From Clostridiales bacterium (GTDB taxonomy: Bacteria > Bacillota > Clostridia > Christensenellales > CAG-138): a stretch of 64,000 nucleotides of DNA. The stretch covers positions 54,763-118,762 of the forward strand of contig SFDB01000004.1 in the NCBI GenBank assembly GCA_004558825.1, read 5' to 3'. Both the position numbers and the translations under genes were made by a program. The notes beneath the pieces were generated by a model. The model saw only the letters and a list, made by a program, of their open reading frames with translations. It did not search any database and had not been told where the DNA came from. Positions 26,298 to 35,979 of this stretch are shown here, in pieces. How positions within the stretch are numbered: position 1 is the stretch's first letter; each line of letters starts with the position of its first letter.

Positions 26298-27023
26298 CAC
26301 GTTCGCTTTGCCCTTTTTACCGGTACCTGCCTTGCCGAGCAGCTTAAACCGCCCGAACCCGCGCACCGATACAATATCTTCATCCTTCGGCTCGCGGCTC
26401 GGGCTTTCGCATAGAACCGCGTTCACATACACCCTGCCCTGTTTTATTAGTGAGGAGCTTTCCTCGCGCGATAAGCGATATACCTTTGCAACGAGCGCGT
26501 CAAGCCGAATCGACGCGACCTGTACGGTTATTTCGTGCGTCTCGTCCGTCATGTGCTCCGGAATACTATCGACTATTTCGCATTTTACGCTCGTCCGCGC
26601 CACGCTATCCACGCTCCGCGCTATAAATTCCTTCATTTCATCGCGGCAGAAAACGTATGCATCGCTTCCGTCTATCACTATGTCGCCAAGCTTTGACCTG
26701 TCAAGCCCTATGCTCATCAGCGCCCCCAGATAATCCCTGTGCGACAGCTTCTGCGCAAATTTTGCGCTCCTAGGGCTTATCATGAGACAAGCTATCGGGA
26801 ATTTCGCCGTATCATCCGTGTCCGTCCCAAAGCGGGCGACTCGTCTCTCGCGCTCGCCTGCTCCGCCGTAAAGCAGGTACGGCGAATACAGCTCTTGCTT
26901 AACGCTCGCAAGCGTGCTCTGCTCCGCCATCGAAAGGAAATCCGTATAGATATCAGCGCCTGTATCGTACGCTCTTCTTGAAAGCTCGATAAGGCGCTTT
27001 TTTATGACTTCGTTATCGGTCAT
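26271..27023 (-). CDS. ylmH: YlmH-type S4 domain RNA-binding protein
   Basis: A 250-residue protein with a C-terminal S4 RNA-binding domain (about 170-235, RLDALVAKVYRLSREESSSL and IKQGRVYVN) and an N-terminal YlmH-type domain (YGGAGERERRVARF, then LGALMSIGLDRSKLGDI). YlmH proteins bind RNA and the ribosome and have been linked to rescue of stalled peptides and to septum placement. It closes the division cluster 14 bases after ftsZ, where Firmicutes usually have it before divIVA; divIVA is not here. The gene ends inside the 3' end of the converging P-loop gene. Confidence 0.92.
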   Translation of the reverse strand: MTDNEVIKKRLIELSRRAYDTGADIYTDFLSMAEQSTLASVKQELYSPYLLYGGAGERERRVARFGTDTDDTAKFPIACLMISPRSAKFAQKLSHRDYLGALMSIGLDRSKLGDIVIDGSDAYVFCRDEMKEFIARSVDSVARTSVKCEIVDSIPEHMTDETHEITVQVASIRLDALVAKVYRLSREESSSLIKQGRVYVNAVLCESPSREPKDEDIVSVRGFGRFKLLGKAGTGKKGKANVLIARFGRG

Positions 27024-27037
27024 TATCGTTTATCGTA

Positions 27038-28285
27038 TCAGTCCTCGCGCTTTGCCCTTAAAAACGCGGGCAAATCAAGGTTGTTCCTTTCCTTCTTGTC
27101 GGCCTTCGTGGGAAGATCCTGGCGTCTGAAGTAAGGTTCGCTCACGCTTTCCGACTGTCCCGGAGATTGCTGCTGGGAATAGCTTGTCGGATAGCTTCTC
27201 TGCTGCGAGCGGGGATAATATGGCTCCTGCAGCCTCTGCTTCTTGACGCTTTCGTACGGCACGGACTGCTGCGCCCTGTTGAGCGGCTGCTCCTGACCGC
27301 GTTGTTCGTCGTCATCAAGCAGGTCGGGGTTGTCAAAACCCGTAGCAATAACTGTTATGCGCAGGCTCTCGCCCATGTCGTCGTCGATTCCCGCGCCCCA
27401 AATGACGTTCGCATCGGGATCGGCCGCTTCAGCTATTATTGACGCCGCCTTATGCACTTCGTTTATGCCCATGTCCGAACCGCTCGTTATGTTTATGAGC
27501 AGGCCCTTTGCCCCGTTTATCGTCGTCTCAAGCAACGGGCTCTCAACGGCCTGGCGCGCCGCCTCTGACGCGCGGTTTTCGCCCGACGCCATGCCGATGC
27601 CCATATGCGCCATGCCCTTTTCCTTCATTATTGTGCGTATATCGGCAAAGTCGAGGTTTACGAGAGCAGGAACCGCTATAAGGTCGCTTATGCCCTGGAC
27701 GCCCTGACGCAGCACATCGTCGGCTACGCCAAACGCTTCCGTAAGCGTAGCGTTTCCTACAGTGTCGAGCAGCCTGTCATTCGGTATTGTTATGAGCGTA
27801 TCAACGCTGTCTTTTATGTTCTTTATGCCTATCATGGCGTTGCGCATTCTGACCTTTCCCTCAAAGCCGAAAGGCTTCGTCACAACGCCCACGGTAAGTA
27901 TGCCGAGCTTTTTAGCGCATTCAGCTATAATCGGCGCTGCGCCCGTTCCCGTACCTCCGCCCATTCCGGCGGTTACAAACACAAGATCCGCCCCTTTTAT
28001 GGCGTCTGTTATGGCCTCTATGCTCTCTTCGGCTGCCTTGCGCCCTACCTCGGGATCTGCGCCCGCGCCAAGCCCCTTCGTAAGCTTTTCGCCTATCTGT
28101 ATTTTTTGGTTCGCTTTCGAAAGGTACAGCGCCTGCTTGTCCGTATTGACCGCGATATATTCAACGCCGCGCAGGCCGTATTGAATCATGCGGTTAACGG
28201 CGTTGTTGCCTGCTCCGCCAACACCAATTACCTTAAGCTGAGCAAATTGCCCGCTGTCAAAATCAAGTTCCATTCCCATCGGCAT
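27038..28285 (-). CDS. ftsZ: Cell division protein FtsZ
   Basis: A 415-residue tubulin-like GTPase that forms the division ring. Seen: [13 protein letters not shown] (about 20-32), the tubulin signature [10 protein letters not shown] (about 106-115), and the T7 loop [11 protein letters not shown] (about 207-217). After residue 320 comes a glutamine-, serine- and proline-rich linker, and the end [12 protein letters not shown] is the conserved peptide that binds FtsA. ATG at 28285 has GGAGGG upstream. 25 bases after ftsA in the division cluster. Confidence 0.98.
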   Translation of the reverse strand: MPMGMELDFDSGQFAQLKVIGVGGAGNNAVNRMIQYGLRGVEYIAVNTDKQALYLSKANQKIQIGEKLTKGLGAGADPEVGRKAAEESIEAITDAIKGADLVFVTAGMGGGTGTGAAPIIAECAKKLGILTVGVVTKPFGFEGKVRMRNAMIGIKNIKDSVDTLITIPNDRLLDTVGNATLTEAFGVADDVLRQGVQGISDLIAVPALVNLDFADIRTIMKEKGMAHMGIGMASGENRASEAARQAVESPLLETTINGAKGLLINITSGSDMGINEVHKAASIIAEAADPDANVIWGAGIDDDMGESLRITVIATGFDNPDLLDDDEQRGQEQPLNRAQQSVPYESVKKQRLQEPYYPRSQQRSYPTSYSQQQSPGQSESVSEPYFRRQDLPTKADKKERNNLDLPAFLRAKRED

Positions 28286-28310
28286 AATAGCACCCTCCGT
28301 TTAATAAATA

Positions 28311-29504
28311 CTAATCGATGAATATTCCTTTGAGTTTATCAAGGAAGCCGCCCTTAGAGCTCTTGCCCCAGGGTTTTTCGCTCAGCGCTGCGTTCATGGC
28401 GTAGCGCATTACGGCAAACGCGCTTGCATAATTCGGAGAGCTGAGCCTAGGCATCCACGGCATATTTACCCTGACGCGCATGTTGAGCTTTTTCTCCAAA
28501 AACTCACAGCTTCCGCGCATGAGTGCTATCCCTCCGCCCGTTAAATATATCGGCGTCCCTCTGTCCATAACCGCGCCCATGCCTCGCGCCGCCGAAGCGA
28601 CAAGCTCCGCCAGTTCATTCGCCCTTGCCTCAATTATTTCTTGTATTGCCGCAAATTCGACCCTGAACACGCCGCCATCGGGGATCCTTATACTCTCTAT
28701 ACTGTCCCTATAGTCTAAAGAATAAACATATCTGCGCTTTATGCTCTCCGCCGCCGCCATGGGTATGTTCAGTCCGTACGACAAGTCGCTCGCGAAATGC
28801 ACTCCGCCCACGTTTATGGTCTTCATACCGATGAGCGCCATGTTTTTGATATACGATACATCCGTATGCGTATATCCGCAATCGACGAGCAGCGCTCCGC
28901 TCCTACTGCATTCCGGCGGAATAACAAGGCTTCCCTCCGCAAGCGGAACGCTTATGTAAGTATCGGCAGATATTCCGTGTTTTCTCAAAGCTTCCTGCAC
29001 GATATACCTGAATTTTCGGCTTACATATACGTTTGATACGACTGCCTCGAGCGTATCGGCTTTCTCGTTGAGCGGCACATCATAAAACACGCGCCCGTTC
29101 ACATAAAACTCGAGCGGCGTGCTGTGCATCAAATCAAAATCATCGGACGACTGCGCACCATACGCGCTGTCAATAATTGCGTCTATATCCTTCATGGATA
29201 TTGTGCCTTGGCGCGATGTAACCTGCACCGACTCTTTTGTCAAAACACATTCTGAAAATGGCGCATTGACTCCGACAACAAGCGAGCGGACGCTGCGTTT
29301 CGCTTCATTCTCTGCCTTCTCGACCGCCTCGGCAACGGCGCTTGTAAGACGCTTTTCGTCAACAAAATCGCCGTTCTTATAGCCTTTATAGCCGCATATA
29401 CCCGCGCCCTGAACAATTACCTCGGAATTATCATCGGGGCTGCAAATGAGGCAAAGCACTTTCGAGCTTCCTATATCGAGTACCGCTGTTTGTCTGCTCA
29501 TCAA
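28311..29504 (-). CDS. ftsA: Cell division protein FtsA
   Basis: A 397-residue actin-like ATPase that tethers FtsZ to the membrane. N-terminal VLDIGSSKVLCLIC is the first phosphate loop; VDCGYTHTDVSYI and YLTGGGIALMRG are the second phosphate and adenosine loops; the SHS2-like inserted domain occupies about 85-165. The C-terminal GGFLDKLKGIFID is an amphipathic membrane-binding helix. Length is a little shorter than E. coli FtsA, normal for Clostridia. Between ftsQ and ftsZ. Confidence 0.95.
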   Translation of the reverse strand: MMSRQTAVLDIGSSKVLCLICSPDDNSEVIVQGAGICGYKGYKNGDFVDEKRLTSAVAEAVEKAENEAKRSVRSLVVGVNAPFSECVLTKESVQVTSRQGTISMKDIDAIIDSAYGAQSSDDFDLMHSTPLEFYVNGRVFYDVPLNEKADTLEAVVSNVYVSRKFRYIVQEALRKHGISADTYISVPLAEGSLVIPPECSRSGALLVDCGYTHTDVSYIKNMALIGMKTINVGGVHFASDLSYGLNIPMAAAESIKRRYVYSLDYRDSIESIRIPDGGVFRVEFAAIQEIIEARANELAELVASAARGMGAVMDRGTPIYLTGGGIALMRGSCEFLEKKLNMRVRVNMPWMPRLSSPNYASAFAVMRYAMNAALSEKPWGKSSKGGFLDKLKGIFID

Positions 29505-29622
29505 TACTCCCAGTCTCGCGCAATCACGTCTTATGTAAAACTATACCATAACTGCATGAAATGCGCAATAAACGTTTGCTTTTTTATGCCGTTAGGCAAT
29601 TGTTTTTCGGTTTTTCTTACAG

Positions 29623-30807
29623 CTATGGCGTATTAGTCGCGGACGGCTCAATGCTTTGCTCCGGATCCGGAGTCATATCGGGACTAATCGTGGCGTTGGG
29701 GTCCGGCGTAAGGTCGGGTTCGAACGTTAATCCCGGCGTCGACTCCGGCGAATAGACCGCCCTTCCGTCCCCGATCAGCATAAGAGTGCCGTCCGTAAGC
29801 TCCATCTCTTCGAGTTTCGGCATGACAAGTTTCAGCTTTGACAGTTTTTCATCAAGCTTCTCGGGCTGCCCTATCTGTATCTTAACGCCGCTCTTCGATA
29901 TCATGTACACCGAAAGCGGATTCGAAACGTCAAGGCTGTCTATATGATCGATTATCTCATATTCGCAAAGCTTTTGAAGTATCGCTATGAGCGTTGACGC
30001 ATGAAAATCCGACTCCTCGCTCAAAAGCTGGTTTACATGAAAGCCTATCGACATTACGCCGTACACCTTGAGAAGCCCCTGCGCATACGGCTTATCCTTG
30101 ATTGCAAGCACATAGCCCTCGTCGTCTATCACGACGGCCTCGCTAATGCCCATTATCGCGGCTTTTTCAATACGCTCGCGCAAATTGATGCGTATCGTCG
30201 CAGGATACAGTTTGTCCACCGATAAAACGGCGAAATACGGGTCCTCGTCTATCGCGCGCGCCGCCTTTCGTGTGCTCACGAGCAGCATCTGGTCGCCCAC
30301 AGATATGTCTATCAGCGATAGTACGGACTCTTCGCTCCGTGTCTCAAGACCAATTATCTGTATCGCCTCCACGCGCAGCTTTATGAGCGCGAAGCATATA
30401 ACTACCGCAACAAGCGCTGCGAGTATTATAACTCCCTTTGCGGCAGCGCTGAGCTTAGGTCCGCTGTTTTTCGTTTCTTTATTATCGGGGCCAAGCACCT
30501 TAAAATGCTCTTTGCCGCGCTCTCGCGCGGCGCCTTCGCTTTTTGTGCACGGCCTTTCGCGCCTCTTATCGTCTTCGCCGCCGTTTGCCGGGCGCGCTCT
30601 GCCGCGCTGCGTATTTCCGCCGCGCTCCGTGCGCTTTTCTTCCCATAAATCGGCTTTTTCGACATACTCGATACGCCTCCGCGCTTTCACCTGCCCGAAT
30701 TCATGCTGTCCCTTTTCGGCAGGGCGCGCCGCGTCAGAGTTTAAGCCTTCAAAAAAGCTCTCGAGTTCCCTTTCGTCTTTACTTTTCCTTCGTTTGCGCC
30801 GCTCCAT
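29623..30807 (-). CDS. ftsQ: Cell division protein FtsQ/DivIB
   Basis: A 394-residue bitopic membrane protein of the divisome. The first 130 residues are highly charged and cytoplasmic (KRRKSKDERELESFFEG and several Arg/Glu-rich stretches), followed by one membrane segment (VIILAALVAVVICFALIKL), a POTRA domain (VEAIQIIGLETRSEESVLSL, about 158-230) and the FtsQ beta domain to about 350. The tail is rich in Asp, Pro and Thr (TPDPNATISPD, TPDPEQSIEP), flexible and surface exposed. Both the N-terminal region and the tail make it longer than most FtsQ proteins. 13 bases after murA. Confidence 0.9.
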   Translation of the reverse strand: MERRKRRKSKDERELESFFEGLNSDAARPAEKGQHEFGQVKARRRIEYVEKADLWEEKRTERGGNTQRGRARPANGGEDDKRRERPCTKSEGAARERGKEHFKVLGPDNKETKNSGPKLSAAAKGVIILAALVAVVICFALIKLRVEAIQIIGLETRSEESVLSLIDISVGDQMLLVSTRKAARAIDEDPYFAVLSVDKLYPATIRINLRERIEKAAIMGISEAVVIDDEGYVLAIKDKPYAQGLLKVYGVMSIGFHVNQLLSEESDFHASTLIAILQKLCEYEIIDHIDSLDVSNPLSVYMISKSGVKIQIGQPEKLDEKLSKLKLVMPKLEEMELTDGTLMLIGDGRAVYSPESTPGLTFEPDLTPDPNATISPDMTPDPEQSIEPSATNTP

Positions 30808-30819
30808 TCTTTCCCTGCT

Positions 30820-32076
30820 TCACGCCTCAAATTTATCTATGTCGGCTCCGAGCGCTCCGAGCATATTTTCGAACCGTTCGTAACCCCTGTCGACATATTC
30901 GCTTCCGTATACAACGCTCCTGCCGTCGGCGCAAAGCCCCGCTATTACCAGGGCCGCCCCTCCGCGCAGGTCATGAGCAAACATCGTCGCGCCCATAAGC
31001 CGCTCGACTCCGCTTATCACAGCCGTTCTGTCCTTGAGCGTTATATCCGCGCCCATGCGCTTAAGCTCCGCGGCGTGCTTAAACCTGTTGTCAAACACAT
31101 TTTCGACAATGACGCTCGTGCCGTCGGCGATGCTGCAAAGCGCGAACATCTGAGCCTGCATATCAGTCGGAAAACCCGGGTACGGCAGCGTTTCCAAAAG
31201 CTTAATGCGCCTTAGACGCTCAGGCGCCTTTAAGCGCACCGTGTCGCGCCGAGCAGATATGTCGCAGCCCATTTCGTTAAGTTTCGACAGGGTAAGGCTT
31301 ATATGCCCTGTGTCGACGTTCGTTACAAGCACGTCGCCCCGCGTCGCCGCGGCTGCGCATAGCAGCGTCCCCGCGACTATCCTGTCAGGTATGACCGTAT
31401 GCTCCGCCCTTCGCGTCACACCGCCGCCCTTTATGCATACCGTCGACGTCCCCGCGCCCGATACCGAAAATCCGAGCTCATTCAAAAACCTCTCGAGGTC
31501 CTCTATCTCAGGTTCACGAGCCGCGTTTTGTATCACGCTGTCGCCGCGCGCAGCAACGGCCGCCATCATTATATTCTCCGTCGCTCCGACGCTCGGATAG
31601 TCAAGATGTATTGACGCGCCGCGCATGTCATCGCCCCAGCAGTCGATGTAGCCGTACTCCTCTTTTATCCTGACATTGAGCTTTTTTAGCCCGTCCAGAT
31701 GAAGATCGATAGGTCTGTTGCCTATTTCACAACCGCCCGGGTAGGTGAACCTCGCACGCTTGAATCTGCCGAGCACCGACCCGAGCATGAATATCGACGA
31801 CCTTATCTTTTTCGATATATTCGGCGGCATCGTATATGCGTTCGCGTTTGAAGCGTCGATAACGAGCGTATTGCCCTCTCTTTTTACGGAGCATCCGAGC
31901 GTTCTCAATATCTCTATCATATTCTCGGCGTCCGAAATATCGGGACAATCGTGGATTACGATCTCTTTATCGTTCAGGATACTCGCCGCCAATATCGGAA
32001 GCAATGCGTTTTTTGCGCCGCTAACGGCTATCTCACCCGAAAGACTTCTTCCGCCGGTAATCACATAACCGCCCAT
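30820..32076 (-). CDS. murA: UDP-N-acetylglucosamine 1-carboxyvinyltransferase
   Basis: A 418-residue enzyme that adds enolpyruvate from PEP to UDP-GlcNAc, the first committed step of peptidoglycan synthesis. The active-site loop is YPGGCEIGNRPIDLHL with the catalytic cysteine (the residue attacked by fosfomycin, so sensitivity is expected). GAKNALLPILAASIL at the N-terminus and RGGAALVIAGLCADG near the C-terminus are typical. The ATG at 32076 follows GGAGG by seven bases; a 21-codon upstream extension is rejected. It occupies the place between ftsW and ftsQ where murG would normally stand. Confidence 0.97.
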   Translation of the reverse strand: MGGYVITGGRSLSGEIAVSGAKNALLPILAASILNDKEIVIHDCPDISDAENMIEILRTLGCSVKREGNTLVIDASNANAYTMPPNISKKIRSSIFMLGSVLGRFKRARFTYPGGCEIGNRPIDLHLDGLKKLNVRIKEEYGYIDCWGDDMRGASIHLDYPSVGATENIMMAAVAARGDSVIQNAAREPEIEDLERFLNELGFSVSGAGTSTVCIKGGGVTRRAEHTVIPDRIVAGTLLCAAAATRGDVLVTNVDTGHISLTLSKLNEMGCDISARRDTVRLKAPERLRRIKLLETLPYPGFPTDMQAQMFALCSIADGTSVIVENVFDNRFKHAAELKRMGADITLKDRTAVISGVERLMGATMFAHDLRGGAALVIAGLCADGRSVVYGSEYVDRGYERFENMLGALGADIDKFEA

Positions 32077-32165
32077 CGCTTTCCTCCCCGTTGCCAATAC
32101 ACATATATATGGTATGCACTCCGTGTTCCGCGTGTTCACGGTTCATGTAATTTTTTGCCGTCAGC

Positions 32166-33353
32166 TTATTCTCCGGGAGAACCGATTCTTCGCGAATCAT
32201 CCGTCCTCTCGTTCGTCGCTCGCTTTGCCGTATTCGTCGTATGCCTCGATACGTTAAGCAGTATGCCTGTAGCAGCCATGAAGAACACCAGCGATGTTCC
32301 GCCCGCACTGATAAAAGGCAGCGTTTGCCCCGTCGTAGGCGCCCAGCCTATGGTGACGAGAATATGGACAATAACCTGTATCGCGATAACCGACGTGATT
32401 CCCGCCGCAAGCATTGAACCAAACCGGTCGCGGCACTTAAGCGCAACGAGCACGCCGCGATATATAAGAAATCCGTAGACGCCTATGAGTATCACACAGC
32501 CTACAAGCCCAAGCTCCTCCGCAATGACTGCGAATATAAAGTCGCTCTCGCCGTATGTTAGAAACAAAAGCTTTTGACTGCTGAAATTCAGTCCCTTACC
32601 GAATATTCCGCCCGATCCTATCGCTAAAAGCGACTGTATGAGCTGATAACCCGTATCAGAGGGATCCTTCCACGGGTTTGAAAAGGATATTACGCGCTCT
32701 AACCTGTATGACTCGGCAAATACCGCAAGCAGCATCACCGCAAGCGCCATACCGCCGAGGACAAGCATATGTTTAACCGGTATTTCGCCAATAAACAGCA
32801 TGACTACATATATTGCCACGACTATGACGAGCATCGAAAGATTTCTTTGAAACAGTATTCCCAGCGCAAGCGGTGCAAGTATGAGCGCAGAAAGCCTTAT
32901 TATTCCGTATTTCGGCACCTTAATTTTTTCGCGATTGTTCGCTATGTATGCCGACATGGCTATAACAACGGCGAATTTCGCAAGCTCCGCAGGCTGCACC
33001 GTAGCAAAGCCAAAATCGAGCCATCGTTTGGCGCCGTTGACCTCTTTGCCTATAATCGGCACTAAAAATACGCCTATGAGTGTTAGCAAAAACGCCGCAG
33101 CATATATAGTCCTGTTTTTATATATGGTGTACGGCACACGCGATATCACTATCATAGCGGCAATGCCGACGATGAAATACACCGCTTGCTTCTTTACATA
33201 ATAAAAGCCGTCATGGCTCTCAAGCTGCCTATATGCATAGTAATAACTCGACGAAAGCACCATGACAAGCCCAAAGACGCAAAGAAGGATTACAACGGCA
33301 AATATGGTGAAGTCCATCCTGCCCTGTTTAGCCGTATTCGCAATCTTCTTCAT
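32166..33353 (-). CDS. ftsW: SEDS-family glycosyltransferase FtsW
   Basis: A 395-residue membrane protein with ten hydrophobic segments, the septal peptidoglycan polymerase partner of the class B penicillin-binding protein. Family motifs: FVVGIAAMI region, KEVNGAKRWLDFG, QPAELAKFAVV and GVYGFLIYRG, and near the end FISAGGTSLVFFMAATGILLN (split across the last helices). In the division cluster between murD and murA, where FtsW rather than RodA or SpoVE is usual, though SpoVE cannot be fully excluded in a spore former. Confidence 0.93.
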   Translation of the reverse strand: MKKIANTAKQGRMDFTIFAVVILLCVFGLVMVLSSSYYYAYRQLESHDGFYYVKKQAVYFIVGIAAMIVISRVPYTIYKNRTIYAAAFLLTLIGVFLVPIIGKEVNGAKRWLDFGFATVQPAELAKFAVVIAMSAYIANNREKIKVPKYGIIRLSALILAPLALGILFQRNLSMLVIVVAIYVVMLFIGEIPVKHMLVLGGMALAVMLLAVFAESYRLERVISFSNPWKDPSDTGYQLIQSLLAIGSGGIFGKGLNFSSQKLLFLTYGESDFIFAVIAEELGLVGCVILIGVYGFLIYRGVLVALKCRDRFGSMLAAGITSVIAIQVIVHILVTIGWAPTTGQTLPFISAGGTSLVFFMAATGILLNVSRHTTNTAKRATNERTDDSRRIGSPGE

Positions 33354-33370
33354 CGCGTCCTCCCATTAGG

Positions 33371-34732
33371 TCAGAGTTTTTTTACTATCTCCTTAAACCT
33401 TCTGCCGCGCTCCTCATAGTCGCTGAACATGCCCCAGCTCGCAGCCGCAGGCGAAAGAAGCACTGCGTATCCGGGTTTGGCCATTTGCGTGGCTTCCTCC
33501 ACCATTTCGTCAAACGTCCCGCGGCAGACCTTTATATTCTTAAAGCCCGTTGCTTCGGCCGCCTCCAATATCTCGGGCACTGTAATTCCGGACGCAACGA
33601 CGCCCTTTACCGTGTCGCCGAATTCCCTGAAAAGCGGCTTAAAATCGCTGCGCTTGTCATAATCCCCCACACCGAGCAGCAGTATGGTCGGACGTGTCAT
33701 TGCAAGCACCGCCTTTATCGTCGAGTCGGGGTTGGTTCCCTTTGAGTCATTTATGTACACTATGCCGTTCTTTTCGCGCACAAGCTCAATTCTGTGCTCA
33801 ACGCCCTTGAACTCTCTGAGCGTTTCACGCACCGTCTGCGCATCAATGCCCATACAGAGCGCAAGGCATGAGGCGCACATGGCGTTCTCAATATTATGGC
33901 GGCCCGGTATCTTCAGCTCCCGCACATCGATTATCGTTTCATCGACGCCGTCCTTTCGCCAGACCATTTCATTTCCGCGCATGAACATTCCTTCGCCAAG
34001 CTCTGAGTTTTGCGAAAACCATATCACTTTCGCCTTGATTGACGCGGCGAGCCCCGCAACCGTCTCGTCGTCATGGTTAAGCACTGCGAAATCGTCCGCC
34101 GTCTGGTTCTCGAACATGCGCGCTTTTGCGGCGATATATGCTTCCATCGAGCCGAAACGGTTAAGGTGATCTTCCGTTATGTTCAGCAGTCCTGCCGCAT
34201 TAGGCCGAAAATCCTTTATGCTCTCGAGCTGAAGGGACGCCGTCTCCGCGACAACGTAATCGCCCGCCTTGACGCTGTCGGCATACTCCGTTATCGGCAC
34301 GCCGATATTGCCGAGCACAAACGTGTTTTTGCCCGCGCGTTTGAATATCTCGCCCGTCAGTGTCGTTGTTGTCGTTTTCCCGTTCGTACCGCCTATGCAG
34401 ACGAACTTTGCGCCTCTGTCGCAATAGCGGTAGCCAAGCTCAATTTCGCCTATCACTTCTTTGCCCTTTGCGAGAGCATCCTGTGCAAACGGCCTGAACA
34501 TGGGTACCGATGGGCTCAGCACAACCATATCGCACATGTCAACGAGCGCTTCTGCGGGCGCTCCAAGCGCGTCCTTATACTCTATGCCCGCAAGCTGCTC
34601 TTTAAGACCGGGTATATCGCGTTTTACATCGTTGATTATGAGTTTATAGCCCTTCTTGGCGAGCAGCTTCGCGCTCGAAACGCCGCTTTTCGCCATTCCG
34701 ACTATCAGGACCGTTTTTTTTCCTTCTGCCAT
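33371..34732 (-). CDS. murD: UDP-N-acetylmuramoylalanine-D-glutamate ligase
   Basis: A 453-residue Mur ligase adding D-glutamate to UDP-MurNAc-L-Ala. Walker-type site GGTNGKTTTTTLTGEI (about 114-129) binds ATP, ITEDHLNRF and NDSKGTNPDSTIKAV follow in order, and the C-terminal domain ends with SPAAASWGMFSDYEERG. The N-terminal Rossmann-like domain (VLIVGMAKSGVSSAKLL) is the MurD type. Full length. 17 bases before ftsW; a repeat-rich 220-base gap separates it from mraY. Confidence 0.97.
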   Translation of the reverse strand: MAEGKKTVLIVGMAKSGVSSAKLLAKKGYKLIINDVKRDIPGLKEQLAGIEYKDALGAPAEALVDMCDMVVLSPSVPMFRPFAQDALAKGKEVIGEIELGYRYCDRGAKFVCIGGTNGKTTTTTLTGEIFKRAGKNTFVLGNIGVPITEYADSVKAGDYVVAETASLQLESIKDFRPNAAGLLNITEDHLNRFGSMEAYIAAKARMFENQTADDFAVLNHDDETVAGLAASIKAKVIWFSQNSELGEGMFMRGNEMVWRKDGVDETIIDVRELKIPGRHNIENAMCASCLALCMGIDAQTVRETLREFKGVEHRIELVREKNGIVYINDSKGTNPDSTIKAVLAMTRPTILLLGVGDYDKRSDFKPLFREFGDTVKGVVASGITVPEILEAAEATGFKNIKVCRGTFDEMVEEATQMAKPGYAVLLSPAAASWGMFSDYEERGRRFKEIVKKL

Positions 34733-34791
34733 CGTTCCTCCGTTTCACGGCCGCCTTTACGAGGCCGCATCTATATACAAAGAATATTTTG

Positions 34792-34810
34792 AAAAAAAGC
34801 CGTCCGACGG
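34792..34810 (-). terminator. Terminator-like hairpin inside the cell-wall cluster
   Basis: On the minus strand CCGTC-GG-ACGG is followed by C and a run of seven T, about 145 bases after the mraY stop and 60 before murD. The gap 34733-34953 also holds TGTTTGAGG/CCTCAAACA arms (34818-34853) and a GCCCGCCG/CGGCGGGC pair, but no gene. It may split the cluster into two transcripts. Confidence 0.6.
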
Positions 34811-34953
34811 TCAAGGTGTTTGAGGCAACAGAGCCGCTGCCCTCCCTCAAACATCTTGCGAAGAAGCCTGAAAGGCCTCCTGCCCTGCCCCGCCGTGCCA
34901 AGCGCCATATTTTTCACGGCGGCGGGCTTTAATCGGACGGCGAAATAACTCGA

Positions 34954-35955
34954 TTAAACGTATGCAAGCAGGCACACAAGACACAGTATAGCCGTCACTA
35001 TCATGTATCCCGCCACTATCTTCGTTTCGCTGATATTCATCAGCTCAAAATGATGATGCAGCGGCGCCATCTTGAATATGCGCTTTTTGCGCAGCTTGTA
35101 GGAGCCCACCTGAAGTATTACCGATATCGCCGTCGCAACATAGCATCCGCCCATTATCGGCAAAAGGAGCACCGCGCGGCTGTAAAGCGCCATCATTGCA
35201 ACAGCTCCGCCGAGCGCAAGCGAACCGGTATCGCCCATGAACACCTTCGCGGGATATGCGTTGTATCTGAGGAAGCCCATGCATCCTCCGACCACGGCGC
35301 CGGCAAAAGCCGTCATGGCCGAGTAGTCTGCGCTTTCCATGACAGAGCCTGCCGCAGCGCTCGTCTCCGAAAGATAAACGAATATTATGCCCATCGCAAA
35401 GGCGTATATGAGCGTAACGCCCGATGTAAGACCGTCCACGCCATCGATAAGATTTACGCTGTTGACAGTCCCGACTATAAGGAATATCGCAAACGGTATG
35501 TAGAACATTCCCAAATCAAACTCGGCGTTAAAAAACGGGAGCTCTATCACCGTGCCGATGTTTTCCTTGCAATAGATGGCAATCACAAGCGCTATCGCAA
35601 ACTGCGCGATTATTTTCTGATAAGCGCGAAGACCCTTCGTGTTTTTGTACTTTATCTTTATGAAGTCGTCAAGGAAGCCCACAAGGCCGTACGATATCGT
35701 CACCAGAAGCGCAGGCAGGGAATAGTGGAGCGCGTCCATAGAGAATGGAAGCGTACCTGCAACAATGCCGATGATTATCATTATGCCGCCCATGGTAAGA
35801 GTGCCCGCCTTCTTGAGGTGTGACTGCGGCCCCTCTTCGCGCTCTGATTGACCAAACTTGAGCCTCCTGAGCAGCGGGAGCAGCAGTCTGCCCGCCACCA
35901 TGCAAACGACAGCCGCCACAAGTATGGAATAAATCAGCTTTTCGAGCTTTTCCAT
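34954..35955 (-). CDS. mraY: Phospho-N-acetylmuramoyl-pentapeptide transferase
   Basis: A 333-residue membrane enzyme with about ten transmembrane segments that makes lipid I from UDP-MurNAc-pentapeptide and undecaprenyl phosphate. Signature segments: SHLKKAGTLTMGG (about 43-55), FLDDFIKIKYKNTKGL with the catalytic aspartates (about 93-108), NLIDGVDGLTSG (about 168-179) and the cytoplasmic MAPLHHHFEL histidines near the end. Full length. It directly follows murE (24 bases), so murF is absent from its usual place between them. Confidence 0.97.
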   Translation of the reverse strand: MEKLEKLIYSILVAAVVCMVAGRLLLPLLRRLKFGQSEREEGPQSHLKKAGTLTMGGIMIIIGIVAGTLPFSMDALHYSLPALLVTISYGLVGFLDDFIKIKYKNTKGLRAYQKIIAQFAIALVIAIYCKENIGTVIELPFFNAEFDLGMFYIPFAIFLIVGTVNSVNLIDGVDGLTSGVTLIYAFAMGIIFVYLSETSAAAGSVMESADYSAMTAFAGAVVGGCMGFLRYNAYPAKVFMGDTGSLALGGAVAMMALYSRAVLLLPIMGGCYVATAISVILQVGSYKLRKKRIFKMAPLHHHFELMNISETKIVAGYMIVTAILCLVCLLAYV

Positions 35956-35979
35956 ATTATCCTCCGTTTTCGCACGCCA

